Shown here in pieces: positions 16,296 to 25,021 of a stretch of DNA of 64,000 nt. The notes under the pieces were generated by a model. The model was not told the DNA's origin, searched no databases, and saw only the letters and a program-made list of their open reading frames with translations. Origin of the DNA: Agromyces kandeliae (GTDB lineage Bacteria; Actinomycetota; Actinomycetes; Actinomycetales; Microbacteriaceae); the NCBI RefSeq assembly GCF_009674665.1, contig NZ_WKJD01000007.1, forward strand, positions 51,528-115,527, read 5' to 3'. Numbering within the stretch: the stretch's first letter is position 1; the number at the start of each line of letters is the position of its first letter. A program made the translations under genes and the position numbers.

Positions 16296-17546
16296 TCAGC
16301 CCCCGATGGCGGCGTTGATGCGGTCCTCGGCCGAGTCGAGCGCCTCCTCCACGGTCTTCCGACCGGCCTGCGCCTCGACGAGCTCCTCGGTCATTATGTC
16401 CTGCATCTCCTGCTGCCCCTCGGCGACCACGGGCGGAAGGGCCACGTTCTCGAGCGAGTCGAACACGGCCTGGCGGTTCTCGGGGTTGCCGAGCGTCAGG
16501 TAGCTGTTGAGCGCCGCCTCGTCGGAGGTCGCCGGGAGCTCCCACCCCGCGTCGAGACGGGTTTGGACCATGACGTCGCTCGAGGTCAGGAACTCGGCGA
16601 ACGCGGCAGCGGCCTCCTGGTGCTCCGATCCCGCGGAGACGCCGACCGCGTTCGAGAAGAGCGCGCTCGCCTGCTGCGCGTTGCCCGGCTCGACCGCGAT
16701 GTCCCAGCCGAACGGCACGTCGGCGAAGGCGCCGAACAACCAGATGCCGGTGTGCAGCATCGCGAGCTTCCCGTCGAGGAACAGGTTCGTGTCGTTGTCC
16801 GGCGTGCCCTGGCCCTGTTCGATCGTCGGCATCACCGTGCCGCTCTTGCCGACGAGCCACTCGGCGGCCTCGACGCCCTCTGGAGAGTTGAACGCGACCG
16901 CGGTGCCGTCCTCGTCGAGGAACTCGCCGCCGTTCTGTGCGAGCACCTTGTAGAACTCGTAGAAGCTCACGTTCTGGTGGTCGCCCCAGACGCCCGCGCC
17001 CTCGTCGGTGAGCTGCTCGGCCGCGGCCTGCTCGTCGGCCCAGGTCCAGTCCGCGGTCGGGGTCTCGACGCCCGCGGCCTCGAACAGGTCGCTGTTGTAG
17101 AAGAGCACGACGGTCGAGAACGAGCTGGGCAGCGCATACTGGGTGCCATCCGCCTGGTAGGCCTCGAGCACGCTCTGGCGGTAGGCGCCCGGGTCCTCGG
17201 GATCGAGCTCGGCGAGGACGCCGTTCGACTGGTACTGGGCGAAGTTCGCGTACTCGATGTCGAAGACGTCGGACACGGTGCCGGCGGCCAGGTCGGTCTG
17301 CAGCGCCGTGCCGTAGTCGGCGTAGGGCAGCGTGGTGACCTCGACGGTGACGTCGGGGTTCTCCTCCTCGAAGGCGTCGACGATGGCCTGGAGGTTCTCC
17401 TCGTTGCCGCCGTTCGAGATGAAGTTCGTGTAGGTGATGGTGACGGGCCCGTCGGCGTCGCCGGACGAGTCGCCGGCCGAGCAGCCGGTCAGGGCGAGTG
17501 CGGTGGCGGCGACGATGCCGACGCCGGCCAGTGCTGTGGTCCTCAT
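16296..17546 (-). CDS. ABC sugar-binding lipoprotein
   Basis: The 416-residue extracellular solute-binding protein (family 1) has a lipoprotein signal ending ALTGC with the lipidated Cys at 22, then a Ser/Asp/Gly linker and the binding fold (VTITYTNFISNGGNEENLQAIVDAFEEENPDVTVEV). It starts at an ATG preceded by a strong AAGGAGAT site. It delivers oligosaccharides to the two permeases upstream. Substrate is inferred as alpha-glucosides from GH15/GH31 in the same operon. Confidence 0.95.
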   Translation of the reverse strand: MRTTALAGVGIVAATALALTGCSAGDSSGDADGPVTITYTNFISNGGNEENLQAIVDAFEEENPDVTVEVTTLPYADYGTALQTDLAAGTVSDVFDIEYANFAQYQSNGVLAELDPEDPGAYRQSVLEAYQADGTQYALPSSFSTVVLFYNSDLFEAAGVETPTADWTWADEQAAAEQLTDEGAGVWGDHQNVSFYEFYKVLAQNGGEFLDEDGTAVAFNSPEGVEAAEWLVGKSGTVMPTIEQGQGTPDNDTNLFLDGKLAMLHTGIWLFGAFADVPFGWDIAVEPGNAQQASALFSNAVGVSAGSEHQEAAAAFAEFLTSSDVMVQTRLDAGWELPATSDEAALNSYLTLGNPENRQAVFDSLENVALPPVVAEGQQEMQDIMTEELVEAQAGRKTVEEALDSAEDRINAAIGG

Positions 17547-17625
17547 GGTGCGTATCTCCTTCGATAGGGGTGAGGCGTGGATGGGGTGGATGGGCGTTCG
17601 GGACCCGGAACGGGTGTCGCGGTCC

Positions 17626-18510
17626 TCACTTGAGGCCCGTGTTCGCGACCCCCTGGATCACGTACTTCTGGGCGAACAGGTAGATGGCGAGCATCGGCAG
17701 GATGCTCACGACCGAGCCGGCCATGACGATGTCCCACTGCGTCGTGTACTGGCCCTGCAGGCCGGCCAGGGCGACCGGCAGCGTCTGCAGCTCGGGCGAG
17801 CGCAGCACGACGAGCGGCCACAGGAAGCTGTTCCAACTGCCCATGAACGCGAACACCGCGAGCGTCGCGAGCGCCGGCCGGATGTTGGGCAGGATCACGG
17901 TCCAGAAGGTCCGGAAGTGACCGGCTCCGTCGATCGCGGCGGCCTCGTCGAGCTCGAACGGCACCTGGTTCATCGCCTGCCGGAGCAGGAACACGCCGAA
18001 CGCCGCGGCGAGCGTCGGCAGCAGCGCGCCGAGGTAGGTGTCGACGAGCCCCCAGGCCCGCAGTTCCGCGAACAGCGGCACGACGAGCACCTGCAGCGGG
18101 ATCATCATCGTCGCGAGGTAGATGCCGAAGACGACGGTGCGTCCGCGGAACGGCAGGCGGCTGAACGCGTAGGCCGCGGTCGCGCTCGTGAACAGCTGCG
18201 CGAGCGTCGTCACCGTGGCGAGCAGCAGGCTGTTGCCGACGACCCGGGCGAACGGCAGGTCGGCGAAGAGGCGCTGGTACGCCTCGATGCTCGGGTCCGC
18301 CGGGATGAGCGACGGGGTCGAGCTCAGGCCGCTGCCGGGGCTCAGCGAGGTCACGACCGTCCAGTAGAACGGGAAGAACATCGCCAGGGCGCCGAGCACC
18401 ATCACGATGTGCAGCAGCACGCTCCGGGCGAGCGCCGTGCGCGCGGCATCGGTGCGACGACGGATGCCTCCGGCCCGAGCCGTGGTCGGTGCGATCGTCG
18501 TCTCAGCCAT
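17626..18510 (-). CDS. ABC sugar permease, MalG type
   Basis: The 294-residue inner-membrane protein has six predicted helices and the permease EAA loop FELDEAAAIDGAGHFRTFWTVILP near residue 190, which docks the ATPase. Its start overlaps the MalF-type gene end by 8 bases. No ATP-binding subunit is encoded in the operon; in actinobacteria a shared MsmK-like ATPase encoded elsewhere usually serves such importers. Confidence 0.95.
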   Translation of the reverse strand: MAETTIAPTTARAGGIRRRTDAARTALARSVLLHIVMVLGALAMFFPFYWTVVTSLSPGSGLSSTPSLIPADPSIEAYQRLFADLPFARVVGNSLLLATVTTLAQLFTSATAAYAFSRLPFRGRTVVFGIYLATMMIPLQVLVVPLFAELRAWGLVDTYLGALLPTLAAAFGVFLLRQAMNQVPFELDEAAAIDGAGHFRTFWTVILPNIRPALATLAVFAFMGSWNSFLWPLVVLRSPELQTLPVALAGLQGQYTTQWDIVMAGSVVSILPMLAIYLFAQKYVIQGVANTGLK

Positions 18511-19471
18511 AGTTCACCCACTTCCGCTGGCCGCGGATCTGGAGGACCGTCACGGCGAGGATCACGACGAACAGGAGCCACGAGAGCGCGGACGCCTCGC
18601 CCGCCCTGCCGTATCGGAAGGTGAGGTCGTAGATCTGCTGCACGACGACCTGCGTCGCTCCCCCGGGCCCGCCGCCGGTCATCGCGTACACCTGGTCGAA
18701 CACCTGGAACCCGTTGATGAGCGAGATGACGATCACGAAGAAGGTCGCCGGCGACAGCAGCGGCAGCGTGACCGAGAAGAGGCGGCGCCACCATCCGGCG
18801 CCGTCGACGCGCGCGGCGTCGAGCAGTTCGGGGTCGATGGCCTGGAGCCCGGCGAGGAGGATCACCATGACGAAGCCGAGGTCCTTCCACGCCGAGGCGA
18901 GGATGATCGAGGGCATCGCCCACGCAGGATCGGTCCACCACCCGGGCCCGTCGATCCCGAACCAGGCGAGCACGCTGTTCACGACGCCGTTCGACGGGTT
19001 GAGCAGCCACCGCCAGACCAGCGCGACGACGATCCAGCTGGTGATGACGGGGAGGAAGTACACCCCGCGGAGCACGGTGCGTCCGCGCAGCGCCGTGTTC
19101 AGCGCGAGGGCGATCGCGAGCCCGCCGACGTACACGAGCGGCAGGTAGCCGACGATGTAGTACAGCGTGTGGAGGAACACGTCGGCCGTCTCGGGATCGG
19201 TGAGCAGGTTCGCGTAGTTCTCGAGCCCGACCCATTCCGCGGGTGCGAGCAGGTTCCACTCGGTGAGGCTGATCCAGGCGGCGGCGACCATCGGGCCGAG
19301 CACGAAGAGGAGGAGCGGCACCGCGCTCGGCAGCAGGAAGGCGAGCACCGTGAGCGTGTACCTGGCCCGCCGCGCGCGGCGGCCGGGGCTGCGCGGCGGA
19401 CCGGTGCGCGATGCGGGCGGGCCGGCGTCGGCGCCGACGTCCGCAGCGGCTTCGCCGATGAGCGCGGTCAT
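18503..19471 (-). CDS. ABC sugar permease, MalF type
   Basis: The 322-residue permease has a 35-residue basic cytoplasmic tail and six or more helices with the EAA-type loop ELLDAARVDGAGWWRRLFSVTLP around residue 220. The ATG overlaps the ROK-gene stop by four bases, so transporter and regulator are made from one message. It pairs with the MalG-type permease downstream. Confidence 0.95.
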   Translation of the reverse strand: MTALIGEAAADVGADAGPPASRTGPPRSPGRRARRARYTLTVLAFLLPSAVPLLLFVLGPMVAAAWISLTEWNLLAPAEWVGLENYANLLTDPETADVFLHTLYYIVGYLPLVYVGGLAIALALNTALRGRTVLRGVYFLPVITSWIVVALVWRWLLNPSNGVVNSVLAWFGIDGPGWWTDPAWAMPSIILASAWKDLGFVMVILLAGLQAIDPELLDAARVDGAGWWRRLFSVTLPLLSPATFFVIVISLINGFQVFDQVYAMTGGGPGGATQVVVQQIYDLTFRYGRAGEASALSWLLFVVILAVTVLQIRGQRKWVNYG

Positions 19472-20676
19472 CGACGCACCACCGGGCCGACGAGCCGTTC
19501 GCGGATGAGCCGGCCCTGATCGCCGGCGGACCCGGCGGCGTCGAACGGCATCGCGAGCACGAGCGCGGCGGCTCCCTGCGCCCAGCTCTCGTCCTGCCAG
19601 GTCTCGATCTCGACGGGCAGGCTCCGGCGGTGCCGCAGCAGGTGCGACCGGAACGCGGGCTCGAACCCGGGCGACCAGTGACGCCATCCGGTCGTGCCCT
19701 CGCCGAGGACCACGACGAGGGCGGGGTCGACGGTGTGCACGACACCGGCGAGCGTGCGCCCGAGCAGCCCGCCGGCCTCGCGGTAGATCCGGATGGCGTC
19801 GTCCTCGCCTGCGTCCGCGGCGGCGAGGAGGTCGTCGATGCCGCCGTCGGGCGGGATCGCGCCGCGGTCGCGCGCATCGCGGACCAACGCGCCCTCGCCG
19901 ATGTGCGCTTCGAGGCATCCGTCGTTGCCGCATCCGCACCGCGGTCCGTCGTCGGCGACGGGGAAGTGGCCGATCTCGCCGGCTCCGCCGGAGGCGCCGC
20001 GCAGCACGTTGCCGTCGACCACGACGCCGGCGCCGACGCCCGTGCCGATCGTGACGACCAGGAAGTTGTCGTGCGAGCGGCCCAGCCCGAACAGGCGTTC
20101 CGCGACCGCGAGCGCGTTGACGTTGTTCTCGACGACGACCGGGAGCCCGGTCGCGCGCCGAAGGGCGTCTCCGAGTTCGACCCCGGTCCACCCGAGCTGG
20201 GCCGAGTCGACGACGCCGCTCCCGAGGCGATCGACGCTGCCCGGCACGCCGACGCCGAGGCCGAGGACGGTCGTTCCGTCGCCCGCGGCGATGAAGCCGC
20301 GGATGCGTTCGACGAGTTCGGCGATGAACGTGCTGGCGGTCGCGTCGAACGGCTCGCTGGCCGAACGGACCACGCGCCCGTCGACGCCGACCTCCACGAA
20401 GGCGACGTGGTCGGCGACCACCTTGACGCCGATGGCGTGCCCGGCCGAGGTCGCGAGGCCCAGCATCCGTGCCGGGCGCCCGCCGTTGGACGGTGCCTGC
20501 TCGAGTTCGACGAGCAGCCCGTCGGCGAGCAGTTCCTTCACGAGCTGCGTGATGAGCGCGGGCGAGAGCGCCAGCACCCGGGCGAGCTCGGCACGCGATG
20601 CGGGGCCGTCGGCGCCGAGCCGGGCGAGGATCGCCGACCGGTTGACGTCGGTTCGGTTGCTGGAGTGGATCGCCAT
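19468..20676 (-). CDS. ROK-family transcriptional regulator, first gene of the glucan operon
   Basis: The 402-residue product has an N-terminal winged helix (about 10-62; RAELARVLALSPALITQLV) and a sugar-kinase-like ROK domain with GIGVGVPG-like phosphate loop (GLGVGVPGSVD), VENNVNALA and the zinc motif H237...C247-G-C249...C254. It is a probable sugar-responsive repressor of its own operon, which it heads. The promoter just upstream contains a TTTAG-CTAAA palindrome over the -10 box. Being co-transcribed with the importer makes it autoregulated. Confidence 0.93.
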   Translation of the reverse strand: MAIHSSNRTDVNRSAILARLGADGPASRAELARVLALSPALITQLVKELLADGLLVELEQAPSNGGRPARMLGLATSAGHAIGVKVVADHVAFVEVGVDGRVVRSASEPFDATASTFIAELVERIRGFIAAGDGTTVLGLGVGVPGSVDRLGSGVVDSAQLGWTGVELGDALRRATGLPVVVENNVNALAVAERLFGLGRSHDNFLVVTIGTGVGAGVVVDGNVLRGASGGAGEIGHFPVADDGPRCGCGNDGCLEAHIGEGALVRDARDRGAIPPDGGIDDLLAAADAGEDDAIRIYREAGGLLGRTLAGVVHTVDPALVVVLGEGTTGWRHWSPGFEPAFRSHLLRHRRSLPVEIETWQDESWAQGAAALVLAMPFDAAGSAGDQGRLIRERLVGPVVRR

Positions 20677-20724
20677 CGATGCCTCTGTGTCCGTGGAGCG
20701 GGTCGTCGTGCGGAGTCGAGAGTT

Positions 20725-20754
20725 AATTTAGAACTAAACAAAGTAGAAAAGCAA
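20725..20754 (-). promoter_or_regulatory. glucan operon promoter with ROK operator
   Basis: On the minus strand TTGCTT (20754-20749), an 18-bp spacer and TAAATT (20730-20725) form a sigma-70-like promoter. TTTAG-AA-CTAAA (20727-20738) is a perfect palindrome overlapping the -10 box. The 30-bp patch is strikingly AT-rich for this window and matches the TTAG/CTAA-type half-sites bound by several ROK repressors. Confidence 0.65.
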
Positions 20755-20778
20755 GCCCCGACCGTCGCCCGGACACGA

Positions 20779-20818
20779 CGAAGCGCCCCGCACCGGTCCC
20801 TCGGTGCGAGGCGCTTCG
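20779..20818 (-). terminator. hairpin downstream of the protease gene
   Basis: CGAAGCGCC...CGCACCG (20779-20795) pairs with CGGTGCG...GGCGCTTCG (20802-20818), 16 of 17 positions, around a 6-base loop. It lies 38 bp after the protease stop and before the ROK operon promoter, so it probably insulates the two. No T-run follows. Confidence 0.6.
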
Positions 20819-20855
20819 CGATCGGACGGCCGCGCTCAGCGGCCTCGGCGGGCGA

Positions 20856-21806
20856 TCAGGATGCCACCGCCGTGGCGTACGTCGCCTGGGCGACCGAACC
20901 GTAGTAGGGCCCGAACATCACGTTCGGGATGTTGTTGTACCCGAAGCTGTTCACGGAGTTCTGCGCGCCGTTGCCGAGGAACCACGGTCCGCCCGAGGAC
21001 CCGCCGGTCATGTCGCACGGGATGCCCTGCGACTGGGTCTGGCCGTAGGGATCCGCGGTCGCGGTGCCCGCGCACGACTTCAGCGTCTGGCCGTTGAACG
21101 GCGCCGCCGCGGGGTAGCCGAACGCCTCGTACGAGAGCCCGCGAGCCTGGTTGAACGAGATCGCCGTGCCGCCCACCGTCGCCTGCAGGCTCTTGCCCGC
21201 GAGCTGACCGACCGTGGCGAAGGCCGTGTCGTACGTGATGTCGCCGCCCTTGGTCCACTGGCGGGGCGCCGCGAGCGACGTCGCGACCCACTGCCCGTAC
21301 GGCGCCGCGCCGTTCTCGTAGGCCGGCACGAACGTCCAGTTCGTCGCGTACCTGCCCTTGCCCGAGTGCACGCAGTGCGCGGCCGTCGCGACCACGCTGC
21401 CGTTCGACGAGCTCACCGAGTTGCCCGAGCACACGTAGTTGCGGCCGTTCAGGGTGAAGAACACCTTGCCGATGTTCGACACGGGCGACTCGTTCGCCGC
21501 CATCGGCGTGACCTCCGGCGCCGGCGCGGGCTTGCCGTACGTCACCGGTGCGCCGGCGGCGACCCCCGCCGCCGGGGTCGAGGCCGACTTGCCCGCGAGC
21601 AGCACGTCGGCCGGGGTGGCCGAGCGCATGCGCTCGGCGGTCCAGTACCCGGCCGCCGCGGCCCGTTCGGCGGCGGGAACGGCGCGCTGGTCGACGCCCG
21701 GCGGCACCGAGGGCGGCGCGGCCGACGCGGCGGTCGGCGCGGCGAGGAGCCCGCAGGCGACGAGGGCGGCGCCGGCGAGTGCCGCGCGCAACGAGGTGAG
21801 CTTCAT
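20856..21806 (-). CDS. secreted trypsin-like serine protease
   Basis: The 316-residue precursor has a Sec signal (LRAALAGAALVACGLLAAPTAASA-AP, cleavage near 30), a roughly 80-residue pro-region and a chymotrypsin-fold domain: VATAAHCVHS (His), DITYDTAF (Asp) and DMTGGSSGGPW (Ser). A disulfide pair is likely between CSGNS and AHC. The size and the unusual GGSSGGPW loop resemble streptogrisin-related or V8-like peptidases. It is transcribed away from purF and is the only clearly secreted protease in the window. Confidence 0.92.
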   Translation of the reverse strand: MKLTSLRAALAGAALVACGLLAAPTAASAAPPSVPPGVDQRAVPAAERAAAAGYWTAERMRSATPADVLLAGKSASTPAAGVAAGAPVTYGKPAPAPEVTPMAANESPVSNIGKVFFTLNGRNYVCSGNSVSSSNGSVVATAAHCVHSGKGRYATNWTFVPAYENGAAPYGQWVATSLAAPRQWTKGGDITYDTAFATVGQLAGKSLQATVGGTAISFNQARGLSYEAFGYPAAAPFNGQTLKSCAGTATADPYGQTQSQGIPCDMTGGSSGGPWFLGNGAQNSVNSFGYNNIPNVMFGPYYGSVAQATYATAVAS

Positions 21807-22164
21807 GGACGAGCCCTTTCTGAGCAGGCGGCGGCGGTCCCCCCGAACGGTCGCCGCGCCGCGATGTGCGAATGTCGGGAAGCGTGGCACACGTCCCCCG
21901 TTCGGGGGGAGTGCCTGACGCATCCTTCGCGGAAATCGAGAAGCCGCGCGAGGGTTCCGGGAAAAGCTCCCCACGTGCGACGTGCACGGGGTACGTTCGT
22001 CGTTTGGCCGCCGGGCCGTTCCCCGCGGAGCTGCGGGCCTCCCGAGCACGCCGTCGCTCAGGTGAGCAGCGGCATCCGCACAGCCGGCTCACACGCGCGC
22101 GTATGCGAGGATGTATCGTCCAGCTCGGACGCATCACCACACCTCCCGAGGAGCCATCGCTCGC
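21807..22164. other. 358-bp intergenic region between protease and purF
   Basis: No gene is supported here. A CCCCCG-TT-CGGGGG hairpin lies at 21895-21909, and the same CCCCCCGAACGG sequence appears in the other orientation near 21839-21850, an inverted pair 55 bp apart that could bind a regulator of the protease. For purF, TATCGT at 22114-22119 is a possible -10, leaving a leader of about 45 bases with GAGGAG (22149-22154) as ribosome-binding site. Confidence 0.4.
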
Positions 22165-23622
22165 ATGTGCGGCATCGTCGGCATCGTCTCCACCGAGCCC
22201 GTCAACCAGCAGATCTACGACAGCCTCCTCCTCCTGCAGCACCGCGGGCAGGACTCGACGGGCATCGCGACGGCCGACGGCCCGATCTTCCACATGCACA
22301 AGGCGCGCGGGCAGGTCCGCGAGGCGTTCCGCACGCGCGACATGCGCTCGCTGCTGGGCCGCATGGGGCTCGGGCACGTCCGCTACACGACGAAGGGCGC
22401 CGCCGAGCGCGAGGAGGAGGCCCAGCCGTTCTACGTGAACGCGCCGTACGGCATCATCCTCGTCCACAACGGCAACCTCACGAACACGCGCGAACTGTCC
22501 GAGGATCTCTTCCGCATCGATCGCCGCCACGTGAACTCGACGAGCGACACCGAGATGCTGCTCAACGTGCTCGCGACCGAACTGCAGGGCCAGATCACGG
22601 GCCTCGAGCTCGACCCCGACCAGGTGTTCAACGCGGTCGCCCAGGTGCACGAGCGCGTCGAGGGCTCGTACGCGGTCATCGCGATGATCGCCGGCCACGG
22701 ACTGCTCGCGTTCCGCGACCCGTTCGGCATCCGGCCGCTCATTCTCGGCAGGCGCACGACGGACGCCGGCAAGGACGAGTGGATCGTCGCATCCGAGTCG
22801 CTCGTGCTCGAGAACGGCGACTACGAGGTCGTGCGCGACATCGAGCCCGGCGAGGCCGTCTTCATCACCACCGACGGCGAGATGATCTCGCGCCAGTGCG
22901 CCAGGAACCCGCGCCTGATCCCGTGCTCGTTCGAGTACGTCTACCTCGCGCGTCCCGACTCGATCATGAACGGCATCTCGGTCTACGAGGCGCGCCTGCG
23001 CATGGGCGACCGGCTGGCGAACACGATCGCGACGCACATGGACCAGGGCGACATCGACGTGGTCATGCCGATCCCCGACTCCTCGCGGCCCGCCGCGATG
23101 CAGGTGGCCCAGAAGCTCGGGATCGAGTACCGCGAGGGCTTCTACAAGAACCGCTACGTCGGCCGCACGTTCATCATGCCGGGGCAGGCCGCGCGCAAGC
23201 GCTCGGTCCGGCAGAAGCTGAACGCGATGGGCACGGAGTTCAAGGGCAAGAACGTGCTGATCGTCGACGACTCGATCGTGCGCGGCACGACCTCGAAGCA
23301 GATCGTCGAGATGGCGCGCGCCGCCGGCGCGAACAAGGTGACGTTCACGTCGGCCGCGCCGCCCGTGCGCTTCCCCCACGTGTACGGCATCAACATGCCG
23401 AGCCGCGACGAACTCGTGGCGCACGACCGGAAGATCCCCGAGATCGCCCGCGAGCTCGGCGCCGACCACATGATCTACCAGGAGGTCGAGGACCTCCAGG
23501 CGGCGATCACCGAGGGCACGTCGATCGACCGCCTCGACCTCTCGTGCTTCACCGGCGAGTACGTGACCGGCACGGTCACGCCCGAGTACCTGGAGTGGGT
23601 CGAGCGCACCCAGCTCAGCTGA
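22165..23622 (+). CDS. purF: amidophosphoribosyltransferase
   Basis: The 485-residue enzyme catalyses the first committed step of purine synthesis, PRPP plus glutamine to phosphoribosylamine. It starts MCGIVGIV, placing the catalytic Cys at position 2 (exposed after Met removal, no propeptide). HRGQDSTGIA, GHVRYTTKG and VHNGNLTN form the glutaminase site, and VLIVDDSIVRGTTSKQIV is the PRPP-binding motif. No Fe-S-type extra cysteine cluster is obvious. It lacks the usual adjacent purM. Confidence 0.97.
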   Translation: MCGIVGIVSTEPVNQQIYDSLLLLQHRGQDSTGIATADGPIFHMHKARGQVREAFRTRDMRSLLGRMGLGHVRYTTKGAAEREEEAQPFYVNAPYGIILVHNGNLTNTRELSEDLFRIDRRHVNSTSDTEMLLNVLATELQGQITGLELDPDQVFNAVAQVHERVEGSYAVIAMIAGHGLLAFRDPFGIRPLILGRRTTDAGKDEWIVASESLVLENGDYEVVRDIEPGEAVFITTDGEMISRQCARNPRLIPCSFEYVYLARPDSIMNGISVYEARLRMGDRLANTIATHMDQGDIDVVMPIPDSSRPAAMQVAQKLGIEYREGFYKNRYVGRTFIMPGQAARKRSVRQKLNAMGTEFKGKNVLIVDDSIVRGTTSKQIVEMARAAGANKVTFTSAAPPVRFPHVYGINMPSRDELVAHDRKIPEIARELGADHMIYQEVEDLQAAITEGTSIDRLDLSCFTGEYVTGTVTPEYLEWVERTQLS

Positions 23623-23676
23623 CACCGGGCCCGCCGCTCACAGGCCGTCCTCGGTCGGACCTGCGACGCTGTCCGC

Positions 23677-24072
23677 ATGGGCGAGTTCGCCGAGTACCTC
23701 GGGATCTACGACGCCGACGGCGGCGTCCGAGGCGACCTCGCCTACATCGTCGGACACCTCCTGGGCACCAGGGAGTGCGCGCTGTGCGACATCACCCACA
23801 CGTGGCGCCGCAAGCCCGAGTGGGACGACATGGTGCGCCGGATCGGGGTGCCGTTCGCCCTCCGGCACCGCAACGAGGTGGCGGATGCCGCGGCATCCGC
23901 CATCGTCCGCGACGCGGGCCCGCCGGTCGTCCTCGGCCGTGATGCGGCGGGGGCGTGGCATCCGGTGCTCCGACGGGCCGACCTCGAGCGCGCGCACGGC
24001 AGCGTCGAGGAGTTCGAGCGGCTGCTGCTCGCCGCCCGCGCGGATCAGGGCTCGGGGTCGTCGTCGACGTAG
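23677..24072 (+). CDS. conserved hypothetical protein
   Basis: This 131-residue protein opens EFAEYLGIYDADGGVRGDLAYIVGHLLGTRECALCDITH and has a CxxCxxxH cluster (CALCDITH) that could bind a metal or haem-like group. I do not recognise the family. It follows purF on the same strand after 54 bp, and its last 28 bases overlap the end of a convergent gene. A 24-bp palindrome containing GGATGCCGCGGCATCC lies inside it. Confidence 0.75.
   Translation: MGEFAEYLGIYDADGGVRGDLAYIVGHLLGTRECALCDITHTWRRKPEWDDMVRRIGVPFALRHRNEVADAAASAIVRDAGPPVVLGRDAAGAWHPVLRRADLERAHGSVEEFERLLLAARADQGSGSSST
23879..23902. repeat. 24-bp palindrome containing GGATGCCGCGGCATCC
   Basis: TGGCGGATGCCG followed by its reverse complement, inside the 131-residue protein gene. 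Core 23883-23898 is identical to the copies in purM and the sterol-carrier gene and is read in the same frame (ADAAAS). Confidence 0.8.
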
Positions 24073-24557
24073 TGCGTGGACTCGTGCTCGGCGACGGCCG
24101 TGCCGCGGCGCTTCGAGAGGACGCGGTCGATGACGAGCGCGGCCACGCCGCCGAGCGCGAGCCCGCCCGCGCCGCACCACAGCAGCAGGAAGCCGAACAC
24201 CTGCCCGCGGTCGAACTGGTCGTTCTCGGGGAACGCGAACGTGAGGATCAGTGCGACCAGCACCCCGAGCGCGGCGCCGAGCAGGAGGAAGCTGCCGTAC
24301 CGCGGCGACCGGCGCACGGTCACCGCGTCGCTGGTCAGGTCGGTCTCGAGGCGCTCGCCGGCCTCGGGGTCGACGTCCATGCGCTCGACCTTGGGGTGGG
24401 CGTCGCCGCCGGATGCGCCCTCGTCGGCCGGGGCCGCGTGCTCGACGGATGCGCCGGGGCCGGCCGAGCCGTCGGCGGCGACGGTTGCCTCCGGCTCGAC
24501 GGGCGACGCCCCGCCATCGGCGGGATCTGCGGGCTCGGGACGGTTCGCATCGCTCAC
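24045..24557 (-). CDS. hypothetical two-helix membrane protein with acidic N-terminal region
   Basis: The 170-residue product has about 85 disordered Pro/Ala/Asp/Glu-rich residues, then helices YGSFLLLGAALGVLVALILTF and GFLLLWCGAGGLALGGVAALVI, and a short C-terminal tail. No catalytic motif is visible. The GTG start lies 6 bases after GAGAAT on the minus strand, a possible leaderless promoter. Its 3' end overlaps the convergent upstream gene by 28 bases. Confidence 0.8.
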   Translation of the reverse strand: MSDANRPEPADPADGGASPVEPEATVAADGSAGPGASVEHAAPADEGASGGDAHPKVERMDVDPEAGERLETDLTSDAVTVRRSPRYGSFLLLGAALGVLVALILTFAFPENDQFDRGQVFGFLLLWCGAGGLALGGVAALVIDRVLSKRRGTAVAEHESTHYVDDDPEP

Positions 24558-24583
24558 CCGTCCATTCTCCCGCACGGCGCGCG

Positions 24584-24964
24584 TCAGCCGAGCCGCGCGG
24601 CGTCGATGACGGGCACCACGCCCTCGAGGTCGGCGCGCTGACCCGAGGCGTGGACCGACCCCGACGAGCGGGCGTCGCCCCACGCGAGCGAGCCCGTGGC
24701 GAGGCCCAGCCAGGTCGCGGCATCCGTCTCGACGACGTTCGGCGGGGTGCCGCGCGTGTGCCGCGGCCCCTCGATGCACTGCACCGCCCCGAACGGCGGC
24801 ACGCGCACCTCGACAGTCCCGCCCGGTGCGCGCTCGGCGAGCAGCTGCAGGGTGTACCGCACGGCGAGCGCCAGCGTGTTCCGGTCGACGGATGCCGCGG
24901 CATCCGCTCGCACGACCGACGCGACGGCGTCGCGCCCCTCGACGTCTCCGATCCTCCGCGGCAT
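24584..24964 (-). CDS. sterol-carrier-family small protein
   Basis: The 126-residue soluble protein resembles the actinobacterial sterol-carrier/maleylpyruvate-isomerase C-terminal domain group: RNTLALAVRYTLQLLAERAPGGTVEVRVPPFGAVQCIEGP, then ATWLGLATGSLAWGDA. Such proteins bind lipids or are of unknown function, and the gene commonly neighbours purD in this group. It is divergent from purD with a 57-bp gap; GGGAGG precedes the ATG. Confidence 0.75.
   Translation of the reverse strand: MPRRIGDVEGRDAVASVVRADAAASVDRNTLALAVRYTLQLLAERAPGGTVEVRVPPFGAVQCIEGPRHTRGTPPNVVETDAATWLGLATGSLAWGDARSSGSVHASGQRADLEGVVPVIDAARLG
24890..24905. repeat. 16-bp palindrome GGATGCCGCGGCATCC inside the sterol-carrier gene
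   Basis: Third intragenic perfect copy; read again as Ala-Asp-Ala-Ala-Ala-Ser on the minus strand. Confidence 0.8.
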
Positions 24965-25021
24965 CCCCCCATCCTCCCGCACGCCCGCGGGCGTCGCGAG
25001 GGGGTCCGGTAGCCTGAGCGG

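Noticed and set aside
20836..23942. Very long frames on both strands through the protease and purF
   Set aside because: High GC removes stops; only the protease and purF frames show conserved motifs and sensible composition.
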